A stretch of 64,000 nucleotides of DNA, taken from NCBI RefSeq assembly GCF_009709555.1, contig NZ_WJBG01000149.1:1-64000 (forward strand). Reading direction: 5' to 3'. Numbering within the stretch: the first letter of the stretch is position 1; each line of letters begins with the position of its first letter. The translations under genes and the position numbers were made by a program. The stretch comes from Streptomyces blattellae (GTDB taxonomy: Bacteria > Actinomycetota > Actinomycetes > Streptomycetales > Streptomycetaceae). Positions 1 through 8,209 of the stretch are shown one piece after another. The notes beneath the pieces are model-generated. The model was not told the origin of the DNA, did no database searches, and saw only the letters and a program-made list of their open reading frames with translations.

Positions 1-66
1 AAGCCTTACAGCGCCGATGGTACTGCAGGGGGGACCCTGTGGGAGAGTAGGACACCGCCGAACTTC
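1..66 (+). rRNA. rrf: 5S ribosomal RNA, 3' part
   Basis: The first bases match the distal half of an actinobacterial 5S rRNA, including the segment GCGCCGATGGTACTGC and the closing GCCGAACTT strand. The 5' half and the rest of the rRNA operon lie outside the window. The exact 3' end is uncertain by a few bases. A strong terminator follows directly, so this is the end of an rrn operon. Confidence 0.93.
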
Positions 67-72
67 CTTTAG

Positions 73-118
73 AGCTCTGGCTCTTGGGCAATGAGCCCAA
101 GAGCCAGAGCTTTTTTGC
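73..118 (+). terminator. rrn operon intrinsic terminator
   Basis: Two perfectly complementary 17-base arms (73-89 and 95-111) are separated by five bases and followed by a T run at 111-116. This is a textbook intrinsic terminator directly after the 5S rRNA. A U tract of this length is rare in Streptomyces outside rRNA operons. Confidence 0.92.
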
Positions 119-172
119 GTTGAGGTAAGGTCAGGGGGCATCATCGGCACGTTTCCCACAGGAGGCCCCCGG

Positions 173-784
173 GTGGAGGTCCAGGAGACTCGCATCCAGA
201 CGGAGCGGGTCCTCACCATCCCCAACATCCTCAGCATGTCGCGGCTCGTCGGTGTGCCGCTCTTCCTGTGGCTGATCCTCAGGCCTGAGTTCGGTGGGCC
301 GAAGAGCGATGGTTGGGCATTGTTGGTGCTGGCGCTGAGCGGCATCAGTGACTACCTGGACGGCAAGCTCGCCCGCCGGTGGAACCAGATCAGCAGCCTC
401 GGCCGGCTTCTTGATCCCGCTGCGGACCGGCTCTACATTCTCTCGACGCTCGTCGGACTCACCTGGCGGGAGATTCTGCCTATCTGGTTGACCGCTGTAC
501 TTCTGGCGCGAGAGTTGATCCTGCTGGTCATGGTGGGCGTCCTCAGGCGCCATGGCTATCCGCCCCCGCAGGTGAACTTCCTGGGCAAGGCGGCGACGTT
601 CAACTTGATGTATGCCTTCCCTCTGCTGTTGCTCAGTGACGGAAGTGGATGGATCGCGTCACTCGCTGCTATTTTCGGCTGGGCGTTCGCTGGATGGGGT
701 ACAACGCTGTACTGGTGGGCAGGAGTCCTCTACGTGGTACAAGTCCGCCGTCTGGTCCGTGCGGACGCAGCCATGGCCGATTGA
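173..784 (+). CDS. CDP-alcohol phosphatidyltransferase, cardiolipin synthase type
   Basis: This 203-residue membrane protein belongs to the CDP-alcohol phosphatidyltransferase family. The active-site signature D-x2-DG-x2-AR-x8-G-x3-D-x3-D is complete (SDYLDGKLARR, then GRLLDPAADR, residues about 59-86), and several hydrophobic segments flank it. The actinobacterial orthologue at this locus (often called pgsA2) was shown in S. coelicolor to be a eukaryotic-type cardiolipin synthase, joining CDP-diacylglycerol to phosphatidylglycerol. That activity is carried over here from family and gene order. The GTG start is 7 bases after GGAGG at 161-165. Phosphatidylglycerophosphate synthase activity is the main alternative. 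Confidence 0.88.
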   Translation: MEVQETRIQTERVLTIPNILSMSRLVGVPLFLWLILRPEFGGPKSDGWALLVLALSGISDYLDGKLARRWNQISSLGRLLDPAADRLYILSTLVGLTWREILPIWLTAVLLARELILLVMVGVLRRHGYPPPQVNFLGKAATFNLMYAFPLLLLSDGSGWIASLAAIFGWAFAGWGTTLYWWAGVLYVVQVRRLVRADAAMAD

Positions 785-899
785 ACTCGCGGATTGAGGC
801 GGGCGTAGCGCCGCGATGGCCCGCGACGGAAATGTGCGGGACAATCTGGACGGGTGAAGTCGGCTAGACCGTCGTCTCTTAGAGGAGGACGCTTCCGAC

Positions 900-3395
900 A
901 TGAAGGCCGTCGTGATGGCCGGAGGCGAAGGCACGCGCCTTCGTCCCATGACCTCAAGCATGCCCAAGCCGCTCCTGCCTGTGGCCAACCGCCCGATCAT
1001 GGAGCATGTTCTGCGGCTGCTCAAAAGGCATGGGCTCACCGAAACCGTCGTCACCGTCCAGTTTTTGGCTTCGCTGGTCAAGAACTATTTCGGCGATGGT
1101 GAGGAGCTCGGAATGGAGCTCACCTATGCCAACGAGGAGAAGCCACTCGGTACTGCCGGAAGCGTCAAGAACGCCGAAGAGGCGTTGAAGGACGATGCTT
1201 TCCTTGTCATCTCCGGCGATGCACTGACCGACTTCGACCTCACCGAACTGATTCGTTTCCACAAGGAGAAGGGCGCGCTGGTCACCGTATGTCTGACACG
1301 GGTGCCCAATCCGCTGGAATTCGGTATCACCATCGTCGACGAAGAGGGCCGGGTCGAGCGGTTCCTTGAGAAGCCGACCTGGGGTCAGGTCTTCTCGGAC
1401 ACCGTGAACACCGGCATCTATGTCATGGAGCCCGAGGTTTTCGACTATGTCGAGCCCGATGTGCCCGTCGACTGGTCCGGCGATGTCTTCCCCCAGTTGA
1501 TGAAGGAGGGCAAGCCTGTCTTCGGCTATGTCGCCGAAGGGTACTGGGAGGACGTCGGCACCCATGAGAGTTATGTGAAGGCGCAGGCCGACGTGCTGGA
1601 GGGCAAGGTCGACGTCGAGCTGGACGGCTTCGAGATCTCTCCTGGCGTGTGGGTGGCGGAGGGCGCCGAGGTGCATTCCGACGCCGTGCTGCGCGGTCCT
1701 CTTTATATCGGGGACTATGCCAAAGTCGAGGCCGACGCCGAAATTCGAGAGCACACGGTCGTGGGCTCGAACGTGGTCGTCAAGAGTGGGGCCTTTCTCC
1801 ACAAAGCCGTTGTGCACGACAACGTGTACGTGGGGCAGCACAGCAATTTGCGTGGCTGTGTCGTCGGCAAGAACACCGACATCATGCGTGCGGCCCGGAT
1901 CGAGGACGGCGCCGTGATCGGCGATGAGTGCCTGATCGGTGAAGAATCGATTGTTCAGGGCAATGTTCGCGTCTACCCCTTCAAGACGATCGAGGCCGGT
2001 GCCTTCGTCAACACCTCGGTGATCTGGGAGTCGAGAGGCCAGGCACATCTCTTCGGTGCTCGTGGGGTCTCCGGAATCCTGAACGTGGAGATCACACCCG
2101 AACTCGCAGTGCGTCTCGCCGGCGCCTATGCAACGACCCTCAAGAAGGGGTCCACGGTCACCACGGCCCGCGATCACTCCCGTGGTGCCCGGGCGCTGAA
2201 ACGGGCGGTCATCTCCGCGTTGCAGGCCAGCGCCATCGACGTACGAGACCTGGAGAACGTCCCGCTGCCCGTGGCACGGCAGCAGACCGCGCGGGGCAGT
2301 GCCGGTGGAATCATGATCCGGACCACTCCGGGGGTGCCGGACTCCGTGGACATCATGTTCTTCGACGGGCAGGGCGCCGATCTTTCGCAGGGCAGCCAGC
2401 GGAAGTTGGACCGGGTGTTCGCGCGGCAGGAGTACCGGCGGGCGTTCCCGGGTGAGATCGGTGATCTGCACTTTCCGGCCAGCGTGTTCGACTCATACAC
2501 CGGGTCGCTGTTGCGGAATGTCGACACGACCGGGATCACCGAGTCCGGGCTCAAGGTCGTCGTGGACGCGTCGAACGGCAGTGCCGGGCTCGTCCTGCCG
2601 AGTCTGCTCGGAAAGTTGGGCGTGGACTCGCTGACCATCAATCCCGGTCTGGACGAGTCCAGGCCCACGGAGACGGCGGATGCACGGCGGTCGGGGCTGG
2701 TGCGGCTGGGAGAGATCGTGGCGTCCGCCCGGGCCGCGTTCGGGGTGCGGTTCGATCCCGTCGGCGAGCGGCTTTCGCTGGTCGACGAGAAGGGGCGGAT
2801 CGTCGAGGACGACCGGGCATTGCTCGTCATGCTCGACCTGGTGGCCGCGGAGCGACGCAGCGGGCGGGTGGCGCTGCCGGTGACGACCACGAGGATCGCC
2901 GAACAGGTGGCGGCGTACCACGGGACGCAGGTCGAGTGGACGACCACCTCGCCCGACGATCTGACCCGGGTCGGACACGACGACTCGACGATCTTCGGCG
3001 GGGACGGCCGAGGTGGGTTCATCGTGCCGGAGTTCAGCAGTGTCTTCGACGGTACGGCGGCCTTCGTGCGCCTGATCGGACTGGTCGCACGAACGCAGCT
3101 CACGCTCAGCCAGATCGATGCGCGAATTCCGCGGGCGCATGTCCTCAAGCGGGATCTGGCGACTCCCTGGGCAGTCAAGGGCCTGGTGATGCGGCGGGTC
3201 GTGGAGGCGGCCGGAGACCGCTTCGTGGACACCACGGACGGTGTGCGGGTGGTGGAGACAGACGGGCGCTGGGTGATGGTCCTGCCAGCCCCGGCCGAGG
3301 CAGTCACGCATCTGTGGGCGGAGGGCCCCGACGACGCCTCCGCGCAGGCCCTGCTCGACGAGTGGTCGGCGGTCGTGGACAGCGCCGGGCGCTGA
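900..3395 (+). CDS. ManC-like mannose-1-phosphate guanylyltransferase / phosphomannomutase fusion
   Basis: This 831-residue protein has three parts. Residues 1-235 are a sugar-nucleotidyltransferase domain with the nucleotide-binding start [11 protein letters not shown] and the metal-binding SGDALTDFD. Residues about 250-370 form a left-handed beta-helix of hexapeptide repeats. Residues about 380-831 are a phosphohexomutase-like domain. The orthologue in other streptomycetes is annotated mannose-1-phosphate guanylyltransferase and would supply GDP-mannose for glycosylation. The mutase part lacks an obvious TASHNP-type phosphoserine loop ([16 protein letters not shown] stands in the expected area), so mutase activity is doubtful. 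AGAGGAGGA precedes the ATG. It interrupts the otherwise conserved phospholipid-synthase/DUF881 order. Confidence 0.85.
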   Translation: MKAVVMAGGEGTRLRPMTSSMPKPLLPVANRPIMEHVLRLLKRHGLTETVVTVQFLASLVKNYFGDGEELGMELTYANEEKPLGTAGSVKNAEEALKDDAFLVISGDALTDFDLTELIRFHKEKGALVTVCLTRVPNPLEFGITIVDEEGRVERFLEKPTWGQVFSDTVNTGIYVMEPEVFDYVEPDVPVDWSGDVFPQLMKEGKPVFGYVAEGYWEDVGTHESYVKAQADVLEGKVDVELDGFEISPGVWVAEGAEVHSDAVLRGPLYIGDYAKVEADAEIREHTVVGSNVVVKSGAFLHKAVVHDNVYVGQHSNLRGCVVGKNTDIMRAARIEDGAVIGDECLIGEESIVQGNVRVYPFKTIEAGAFVNTSVIWESRGQAHLFGARGVSGILNVEITPELAVRLAGAYATTLKKGSTVTTARDHSRGARALKRAVISALQASAIDVRDLENVPLPVARQQTARGSAGGIMIRTTPGVPDSVDIMFFDGQGADLSQGSQRKLDRVFARQEYRRAFPGEIGDLHFPASVFDSYTGSLLRNVDTTGITESGLKVVVDASNGSAGLVLPSLLGKLGVDSLTINPGLDESRPTETADARRSGLVRLGEIVASARAAFGVRFDPVGERLSLVDEKGRIVEDDRALLVMLDLVAAERRSGRVALPVTTTRIAEQVAAYHGTQVEWTTTSPDDLTRVGHDDSTIFGGDGRGGFIVPEFSSVFDGTAAFVRLIGLVARTQLTLSQIDARIPRAHVLKRDLATPWAVKGLVMRRVVEAAGDRFVDTTDGVRVVETDGRWVMVLPAPAEAVTHLWAEGPDDASAQALLDEWSAVVDSAGR

Positions 3396-3411
3396 AAAGC
3401 TCAGCACGCGC

Positions 3412-3453
3412 GCGTGCCGGACAAGTCTCCCCGAGGGGGCCTGTCCGGCACGC
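3412..3453 (+). terminator. terminator-type hairpin after the ManC-like gene
   Basis: Perfect 12-base arms GCGTGCCGGACA (3412-3423) and TGTCCGGCACGC (3442-3453) enclose a loop that can pair further. It lies 16 bases past the stop codon, with no U run, as is usual for Streptomyces. It separates the ManC-like gene from the DUF881 operon. Confidence 0.75.
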
Positions 3454-3493
3454 CGGTGGGGCCATTCGGAGGTAGTGGCCGCGACATGCGACG

Positions 3494-4393
3494 ATGTGCG
3501 GCATGCCGCAGCAGCCCCCCGTTCGGAGCACACCCACGCGCCCTGCGCGTCCGGATGCCTCCATGTCGCTGCTCACCAACGTGATGGACCACAGCCTCGA
3601 TGAGGGGTACGCCGAAGCGGCAGCCCGGAAAGAGGCCGCGGGCGGCATGCCCAAGACCCTGCGGGCGAAGCTCGGACTTGCCGTCGGACTGGTGCTGGCG
3701 GCTCTGGTGGTGACCGTCGGAGCGGTACAGGCGCGCGTCGCGGCTCCTGTCGTGGCGAAGGAGCGCGAGGAACTGATCGACCGCATTGACCGGGAGACCA
3801 CGGCCGCGGACGAACTTGAGGGCAGTGTCGACGAGCTGCGCGCCGAAGTGAGTGCGCGGCAACGGGAGGCTCTGAAGCAGAGCGGCGGCAGTGATCGGGC
3901 GGAGTTGGTGGGTTTGCTGTCCGGGGCCACGGACGTGCACGGTCCCGGTGTGAAGCTGGTCGTCGACGACGCCGAGGAATCGTCGAGCGGCGGTGACGGC
4001 GACCCGCGCGAGACCTCCGGGTTCTCCGATACCGGGCGGGTGCGCGACCGCGACATGCAGCGTGTGGTGAACGGGCTGTGGGAGTCGGGGGCCGAGGCCG
4101 TCTCCATCAACGGGCAGCGGCTGACGGCGCTGTCGGCGATCAGGGCCGCCGGCGACGCGATACTGGTGGACAACAAGCCGCTGGTGCCGCCGTACACGGT
4201 ACTCGCGGTCGGGGACGGGGACCGGCTGAGCAGCAGGTTTCAGAACAGCGCCGACGGGCTGTATCTGGATGCCTTGCAGGAGAACTACGGCATCCGGACG
4301 TCCATCTCCGTGGAGGACGACCTCCGGCTGGCTGCCGCGCCGCGCGTGACCGTACGAACAGCACAGCCGAAAACCGAGAAGGGCACATCGTGA
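3494..4393 (+). CDS. DUF881 family membrane-anchored protein
   Basis: This 299-residue protein has a cytoplasmic N-terminus, one membrane segment (about 58-78, GLAVGLVLAALVVTVGAVQA), a short coiled coil rich in Glu and Arg, and a C-terminal DUF881 domain. The molecular function of the family is not known. The same trio, DUF881 / small basic protein / DUF881, is found beside garA and ftsR in mycobacteria. It overlaps the next gene by four bases (GTGA), so the two are probably translationally coupled. An internal ATG nine bases downstream is an alternative start. Confidence 0.83.
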   Translation: MCGMPQQPPVRSTPTRPARPDASMSLLTNVMDHSLDEGYAEAAARKEAAGGMPKTLRAKLGLAVGLVLAALVVTVGAVQARVAAPVVAKEREELIDRIDRETTAADELEGSVDELRAEVSARQREALKQSGGSDRAELVGLLSGATDVHGPGVKLVVDDAEESSSGGDGDPRETSGFSDTGRVRDRDMQRVVNGLWESGAEAVSINGQRLTALSAIRAAGDAILVDNKPLVPPYTVLAVGDGDRLSSRFQNSADGLYLDALQENYGIRTSISVEDDLRLAAAPRVTVRTAQPKTEKGTS

Positions 4394-4722
4394 TCGCCGT
4401 ACTGGGCCTCGTCGTGGGCGTCGTGGCCGGCCTGTTGGTCCGGCCGGAGGTTCCGGCGGTCGTCGAGCCTTACCTGCCGATCGCCGTCGTGGCGGCGCTC
4501 GACGCCGTCTTCGGGGGTCTGCGGGCCATGCTCGACGGCATCTTCGACGACAAGGTCTTCGTCGTGTCGTTCCTGTCCAACGTCGTCGTGGCCGCGTTGA
4601 TCGTCTTCCTGGGCGACAAGCTGGGCGTCGGGGCCCAGCTGTCCACCGGCGTTGTCGTGGTCCTCGGCATCCGCATCTTCTCCAACGCCGCCGCGATCCG
4701 TCGGCATGTGTTCCGGGCGTGA
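4390..4722 (+). CDS. sbp: small basic protein (Sbp/DUF1290 family)
   Basis: This 110-residue integral membrane protein has three hydrophobic segments: IAVLGLVVGVVAGLLV at the start, VVSFLSNVVVAALIVFLG in the middle and LSTGVVVVLGIRIFSNAAAI near the end. The family is conserved between two DUF881 proteins across actinobacteria, and its role is unknown. The GTG start overlaps the previous stop as GTGA, and its own stop overlaps the next GTG in the same way. This indicates a tightly coupled three-gene unit. Confidence 0.87.
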   Translation: MIAVLGLVVGVVAGLLVRPEVPAVVEPYLPIAVVAALDAVFGGLRAMLDGIFDDKVFVVSFLSNVVVAALIVFLGDKLGVGAQLSTGVVVVLGIRIFSNAAAIRRHVFRA

Positions 4723-5591
4723 GGTCGATGAGCGACAAGGACGAGGCGGCGGAGAACAGGCTGCGCAAGGAACTCCCCGAAGAACTTCCCGCGGTGGCCG
4801 TGCAGACCGAGGAAAAACCCGCTGAGACGGTGACGGCTGAGGACACCCCCGCTGAGGCGCGGCGCGAGTTGACCGGACGGCAGCGGCTGGTGCAAGGGAT
4901 CTGGCCGCCGCGCGTCACCCGGGCCCAACTCATCGTCGCTCTGCTGCTGTTCGGCCTCGGCTTCGGCCTGGCGGTGCAGGTCGCCTCCAACAGCGACAGC
5001 GACAGTGCCCTGCGCGGTGCCCGTCAGGAAGATCTGGTTCGCATCCTCGATGAACTGGACGACCGTACACAGCGTCTTGAGGACGAGAAGCAGGGGCTTG
5101 AGAAGCAGCGCGACGAGTTGGAGAACAGCTCGGACCAAGCCGAGGAGGCCCGTAAGCAGACACTTGAGAAGGAGCGGCAACTCGGAATCCTGGCGGGCAC
5201 GGTAGCCGCGCAGGGACCCGGGATCACGATGACCATCGACGACACGAAGGGGACGGTCGAGGCGGACATGCTGCTCGACGCGATCCAGGAGCTGCGCGCG
5301 GCCGGCGCGGAGGCGATCCAGGTGAACGGCGTACGGGTCGTCGCCGGCACCTATCTGACGGACTCCGGCAACAGCGTGAGCGTCGAGGGGAACAAGATCA
5401 ACGCTCCCTATCGTTTCAAGGTCATCGGCAAGCCGCAGGACCTCGAACCGGCGCTCAACATTCCAGGAGGCGTGGTGCAGAAGCTGGAGAAGGAGCAGGC
5501 CACCGTGACGGTCGAGCGTTCCAGCGAGATCGTTGTGGACGCCTTGCGAGCGGCGAATCGGCCTGACTACGCTCGGTCGTCCTCCCGGTGA
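4719..5591 (+). CDS. DUF881 family membrane-anchored protein (second copy)
   Basis: This 290-residue protein resembles the gene two places upstream in layout. It has an acidic cytoplasmic tail, a membrane segment near residues 67-87 (LIVALLLFGLGFGLAVQV), a long Glu/Arg/Lys coiled coil (about 100-150) and a DUF881 domain. The GTG at 4719 overlaps the sbp stop. An ATG at 4728 (MSDKDEAAEN) is an equally reasonable start. In mycobacteria gcvH follows at this point; here a 190-base gap leads straight to the FHA gene. Confidence 0.82.
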   Translation: MRSMSDKDEAAENRLRKELPEELPAVAVQTEEKPAETVTAEDTPAEARRELTGRQRLVQGIWPPRVTRAQLIVALLLFGLGFGLAVQVASNSDSDSALRGARQEDLVRILDELDDRTQRLEDEKQGLEKQRDELENSSDQAEEARKQTLEKERQLGILAGTVAAQGPGITMTIDDTKGTVEADMLLDAIQELRAAGAEAIQVNGVRVVAGTYLTDSGNSVSVEGNKINAPYRFKVIGKPQDLEPALNIPGGVVQKLEKEQATVTVERSSEIVVDALRAANRPDYARSSSR

Positions 5592-5781
5592 ACCGGCGGT
5601 GCATGGGGGGCGTCCGGCGAGGGCAAGAGGTTGCGGGGGGTCGGCGCACCGAATGGGTGGTGCGTGGTGGAAACTGTCTGGTGGTTACGGACGTTGTGAG
5701 GATGTCCGGATCGACCGGTGAGTGCAATCAGGGTTCGTCCTGCCCCACGGGCGGGTCTGTTTCGGTCAAGGGGAATCGCCC

Positions 5782-6612
5782 GTGAAGTTGTTTGCAAAGT
5801 TGTTCGGCAAGAGTGCGCGAGAGGGTCGTGAAAACGCCACGGCTCGCCATCGTGCGCAGCCTGACGCGGAAGGTCAGCGCCCGCTGTTCCGGGACCAGGT
5901 AGCTGGTCCGGGAGGTGACATTTCGGGAGGTCAGGGCGTGCCGTCTGTTGACCCTGCGCAGTCTGGCGGCATAGGTTTCGGGCAACCGTCAACCTCAGGT
6001 GCGGGTGGTGGATTCTCCGCCGGCCCGTACGCGTCCAACGCCCCGGCGGGGCAGCCGCGGCAGGAGGATCCGTCCATGTCGGCCCTGGTATGTACGAGGT
6101 GCGGTAACCGCAATGCGGAGAACAGCCGGTTCTGCTCCAACTGCGGCGCCCCGTTGCGCCCCGGGGCCGTAGCCGAGCGTCCGTCCGAGACGACCTCCAC
6201 GATCTCCATCTCCGGCCTTGAGGCGTACGACGCCGAGGTCACCGGCCAGACTCAGATGCCGATGCTCTCCCCGGAGGCGCAGGCGGCTGTGGACGCCCTG
6301 CCGCTGGGCTCGGCGCTGCTGGTGGTGCGCCGTGGGCCGAACTCCGGCAGCCGCTTCCTCCTGGACAGCGACCTGACCACCGCCGGGCGGCACCCGCAGA
6401 GCGACATCTTCCTGGACGACGTGACGGTCTCCCGGCGGCATGTGGAGTTCCGGCGCAGCCACGACGGCTCGTTCACGGTGGCCGACGTGGGCAGTCTGAA
6501 CGGCACGTATGTCAACCGGGAGCGCATCGACCAGGTCGCCCTGTCGAACGGTGACGAGGTGCAGATCGGCAAGTACCGGCTGGTCTTCTACGCGAGCCAG
6601 CGGGGTTACTGA
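5782..6612 (+). CDS. GarA-like FHA domain protein with N-terminal zinc ribbon
   Basis: This 276-residue cytoplasmic protein carries a basic N-terminal region, a zinc ribbon (CTRCGNRN then CSNCGAPL, about residues 103-124), an ETTS motif near residue 137, and a C-terminal FHA domain with GRHPQSD, VSRRHVEF and GSLNGTYVN. GarA/OdhI proteins are phosphorylated in the ETTS motif by PknB or PknG and then switch between binding and inhibiting 2-oxoglutarate and glutamate enzymes. The motif and synteny support the same logic here. The zinc ribbon is absent from mycobacterial GarA. GTG 5782 has AAGGGGA upstream, but ATG 6076 has a perfect AGGAGG eight bases before it, so a short form starting at the ribbon is possible. 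Confidence 0.85.
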   Translation: MKLFAKLFGKSAREGRENATARHRAQPDAEGQRPLFRDQVAGPGGDISGGQGVPSVDPAQSGGIGFGQPSTSGAGGGFSAGPYASNAPAGQPRQEDPSMSALVCTRCGNRNAENSRFCSNCGAPLRPGAVAERPSETTSTISISGLEAYDAEVTGQTQMPMLSPEAQAAVDALPLGSALLVVRRGPNSGSRFLLDSDLTTAGRHPQSDIFLDDVTVSRRHVEFRRSHDGSFTVADVGSLNGTYVNRERIDQVALSNGDEVQIGKYRLVFYASQRGY

Positions 6613-6645
6613 CCCTCCCCCGGGCGCCGTCCGGGGGGACCCCAG
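6613..6645. repeat. interspersed palindromic element (CCCCCGG/CCGGGGG type)
   Basis: Arms CCCCCGG (6617-6623) and CCGGGGG (6631-6637) are followed by GACCCC. The same pattern recurs at 8278-8322. It belongs to the short GC palindromes scattered through Streptomyces chromosomes and may act as a weak attenuator between the FHA gene and ftsR. Confidence 0.5.
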
Positions 6646-6654
6646 GGAAGGTCC

Positions 6655-7392
6655 ATGCTTCAAACACCGAGCGGCGGTGCCGGAGCCGGTACCGCCGCCA
6701 CGGACAGTGGGCTGATGAGCATCGGCACGGTGCTGACTGTGCTGCGCGACGAGTTTCCGGAAGTCACCATCTCCAAGATCCGTTTCCTGGAGTCGGAGGG
6801 GCTGATCGAGCCGCAGCGGACCCCCTCGGGGTATCGCAAGTTCAGTGCCGAGGACGTCGACCGCCTCGGCCATGTGCTGAGGATGCAGCGGGACCACTAT
6901 CTGCCCCTCAAGGTGATCCGCGAGCACCTGGACGCGATAGCCCGCGGAGAGGCCGTACAACCGCCTGCGCTGAGCCGCCAGCACGACGGTGAAGCCGTGG
7001 CCGAGGCCTGCGATGCTCCCACGGCGGCCCGGATCGGCCGGGCCGAGCTGCTTGCCGCCGCGGAGATCTGTGAGCGGGATCTGGCGGAGTGGGAGGCGTA
7101 CGGCCTGATCGCGCCGCTGCCGGACGGGGCGTACGACGCGGAGGCGGTCACCGTCGCGTCGCTCGTCTGCGAGCTGGGGCGGTTCGGGATCGAGCCGCGC
7201 CATCTGCGGGTCATGAAGGCCGCCGCGGACCGTGAGGCGGGGCTGGTGGACCAGGTGGTGGCCCCACTGAAGCGGCATCGCAATCCGCAGACCAGGGCAC
7301 ATGCGGAGGCTCGTACGAAGGAACTGGTGGGGCTCACGGTGAGGCTGCACGCCGCGCTGGTGAAGACCGCGCTGGGAGTGCGGTTGCCCTGA
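6655..7392 (+). CDS. ftsR: MerR-type regulator, FtsR family
   Basis: This 245-residue regulator has an N-terminal MerR winged helix (about 18-90: SIGTVLTVLRDEF, ISKIRFLESEGLI, TPSGYRKFSAEDV) followed by a helical effector or dimer region. It is the orthologue, by sequence pattern and position, of the mycobacterial and corynebacterial protein between garA and the DUF151 gene, named FtsR for activation of ftsZ in Corynebacterium. That target is established there but is inference here. The ATG is preceded by AGGGAAGG. Confidence 0.82.
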   Translation: MLQTPSGGAGAGTAATDSGLMSIGTVLTVLRDEFPEVTISKIRFLESEGLIEPQRTPSGYRKFSAEDVDRLGHVLRMQRDHYLPLKVIREHLDAIARGEAVQPPALSRQHDGEAVAEACDAPTAARIGRAELLAAAEICERDLAEWEAYGLIAPLPDGAYDAEAVTVASLVCELGRFGIEPRHLRVMKAAADREAGLVDQVVAPLKRHRNPQTRAHAEARTKELVGLTVRLHAALVKTALGVRLP

Positions 7393-7465
7393 GACGTCCG
7401 GGCCGCGGGCGTTCGGATGCGGCACCCGTTTTCGGCCCGACTACCCAAACGTCCCGGGCACGGCC

Positions 7466-7471
7466 TAGGGT
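7466..7471 (+). promoter_or_regulatory. -10 element of a leaderless DUF151 transcript
   Basis: TAGGGT ends six bases before the GTG start at 7478 and no ribosome-binding site lies between. This spacing is what a leaderless mRNA would need. It suggests the DUF151 gene has its own promoter apart from ftsR. Confidence 0.5.
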
Positions 7472-7477
7472 TACTGT

Positions 7478-7951
7478 GTGAACGAGCTCGATGTCGTAGG
7501 TGTCCGGGTGGAAATGCCCTCCAACCAACCGATCGTGCTCCTGCGCGAAGTGGGAGGCGACCGTTACCTCCCCATCTGGATCGGGCCGGGGGAGGCGACG
7601 GCCATCGCTTTCGCCCAGCAGGGCATGGCCCCGGCACGACCGCTGACCCACGACCTGTTCAAGGACGTGCTGGAGGCCGTCGGCCAGGAGCTCACCGAAG
7701 TGCGCATCACGGATCTGCGTGAGGGCGTCTTCTACGCCGAGCTGGTCTTCGCCAGCGGCGTCGAGGTGAGCGCCCGCCCGTCCGATGCCATAGCGCTGGC
7801 CCTGCGCACCGGGACGCCGATCTACGGCAGCGACGGCGTGCTCGACGACGCGGGCATCGCGATCCCGGACGAGCAGGAGGACGAGGTGGAGAAGTTCCGC
7901 GAGTTCCTCGACCAGATCTCGCCCGAGGACTTCGGCACCAGCAGCCAGTGA
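7478..7951 (+). CDS. DUF151 / bifunctional nuclease family protein
   Basis: This 157-residue protein begins MNELDVVGVRVEMPSNQPIV and contains the family hallmarks LPIWIGPGEATAIAF, RPLTHDL and RPSDAIALALRTGTPI. Plant members are described as bifunctional nucleases, and the mycobacterial orthologue Rv1829 has no settled role. The protein is soluble, with an acidic C-terminal tail (about 125-157). It lies between two MerR genes exactly as in mycobacteria. Confidence 0.87.
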   Translation: MNELDVVGVRVEMPSNQPIVLLREVGGDRYLPIWIGPGEATAIAFAQQGMAPARPLTHDLFKDVLEAVGQELTEVRITDLREGVFYAELVFASGVEVSARPSDAIALALRTGTPIYGSDGVLDDAGIAIPDEQEDEVEKFREFLDQISPEDFGTSSQ

Positions 7952-8123
7952 GGCGCGGCCGTCCTGCGGACGCAGCCCCCTGCCGGGTCGGTCGAACTCA
8001 GACGGTGGCGCGAAATGCCGGCATGTGCCATGGGCGCATGAGAGCGTCGGGCGCCCCCTCAGAGCACATTCGGCTAGCCTTTCCCCGCGGTGGGGTACGG
8101 GAAACCACTCCTAGGGTGATTAT

Positions 8124-8141
8124 CACTCGGCGTGCCGAGTG
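8124..8141. promoter_or_regulatory. inverted repeat upstream of the second merR promoter
   Basis: CACTCGGC and GCCGAGTG are perfect 8-base arms with a 2-base centre, lying ten bases before the -35 box of the following promoter. The symmetry and place fit a regulator operator, perhaps for the adjacent MerR protein itself. No binding data are implied. Confidence 0.5.
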
Positions 8142-8150
8142 TGGCGATCG

Positions 8151-8179
8151 TTGACGCACCCCTGGTGACTGCCTACCGT
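8151..8179 (+). promoter_or_regulatory. sigma-70 (HrdB-type) promoter of second merR gene
   Basis: TTGACG (8151-8156) and TACCGT (8174-8179) are separated by 17 bases. A transcript from here would have a short leader containing the GGAGG used by the GTG at 8210. Confidence 0.6.
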
Positions 8180-8209
8180 CGAGAGGGCAGGTCAAGGACG
8201 GAGGTCGGC

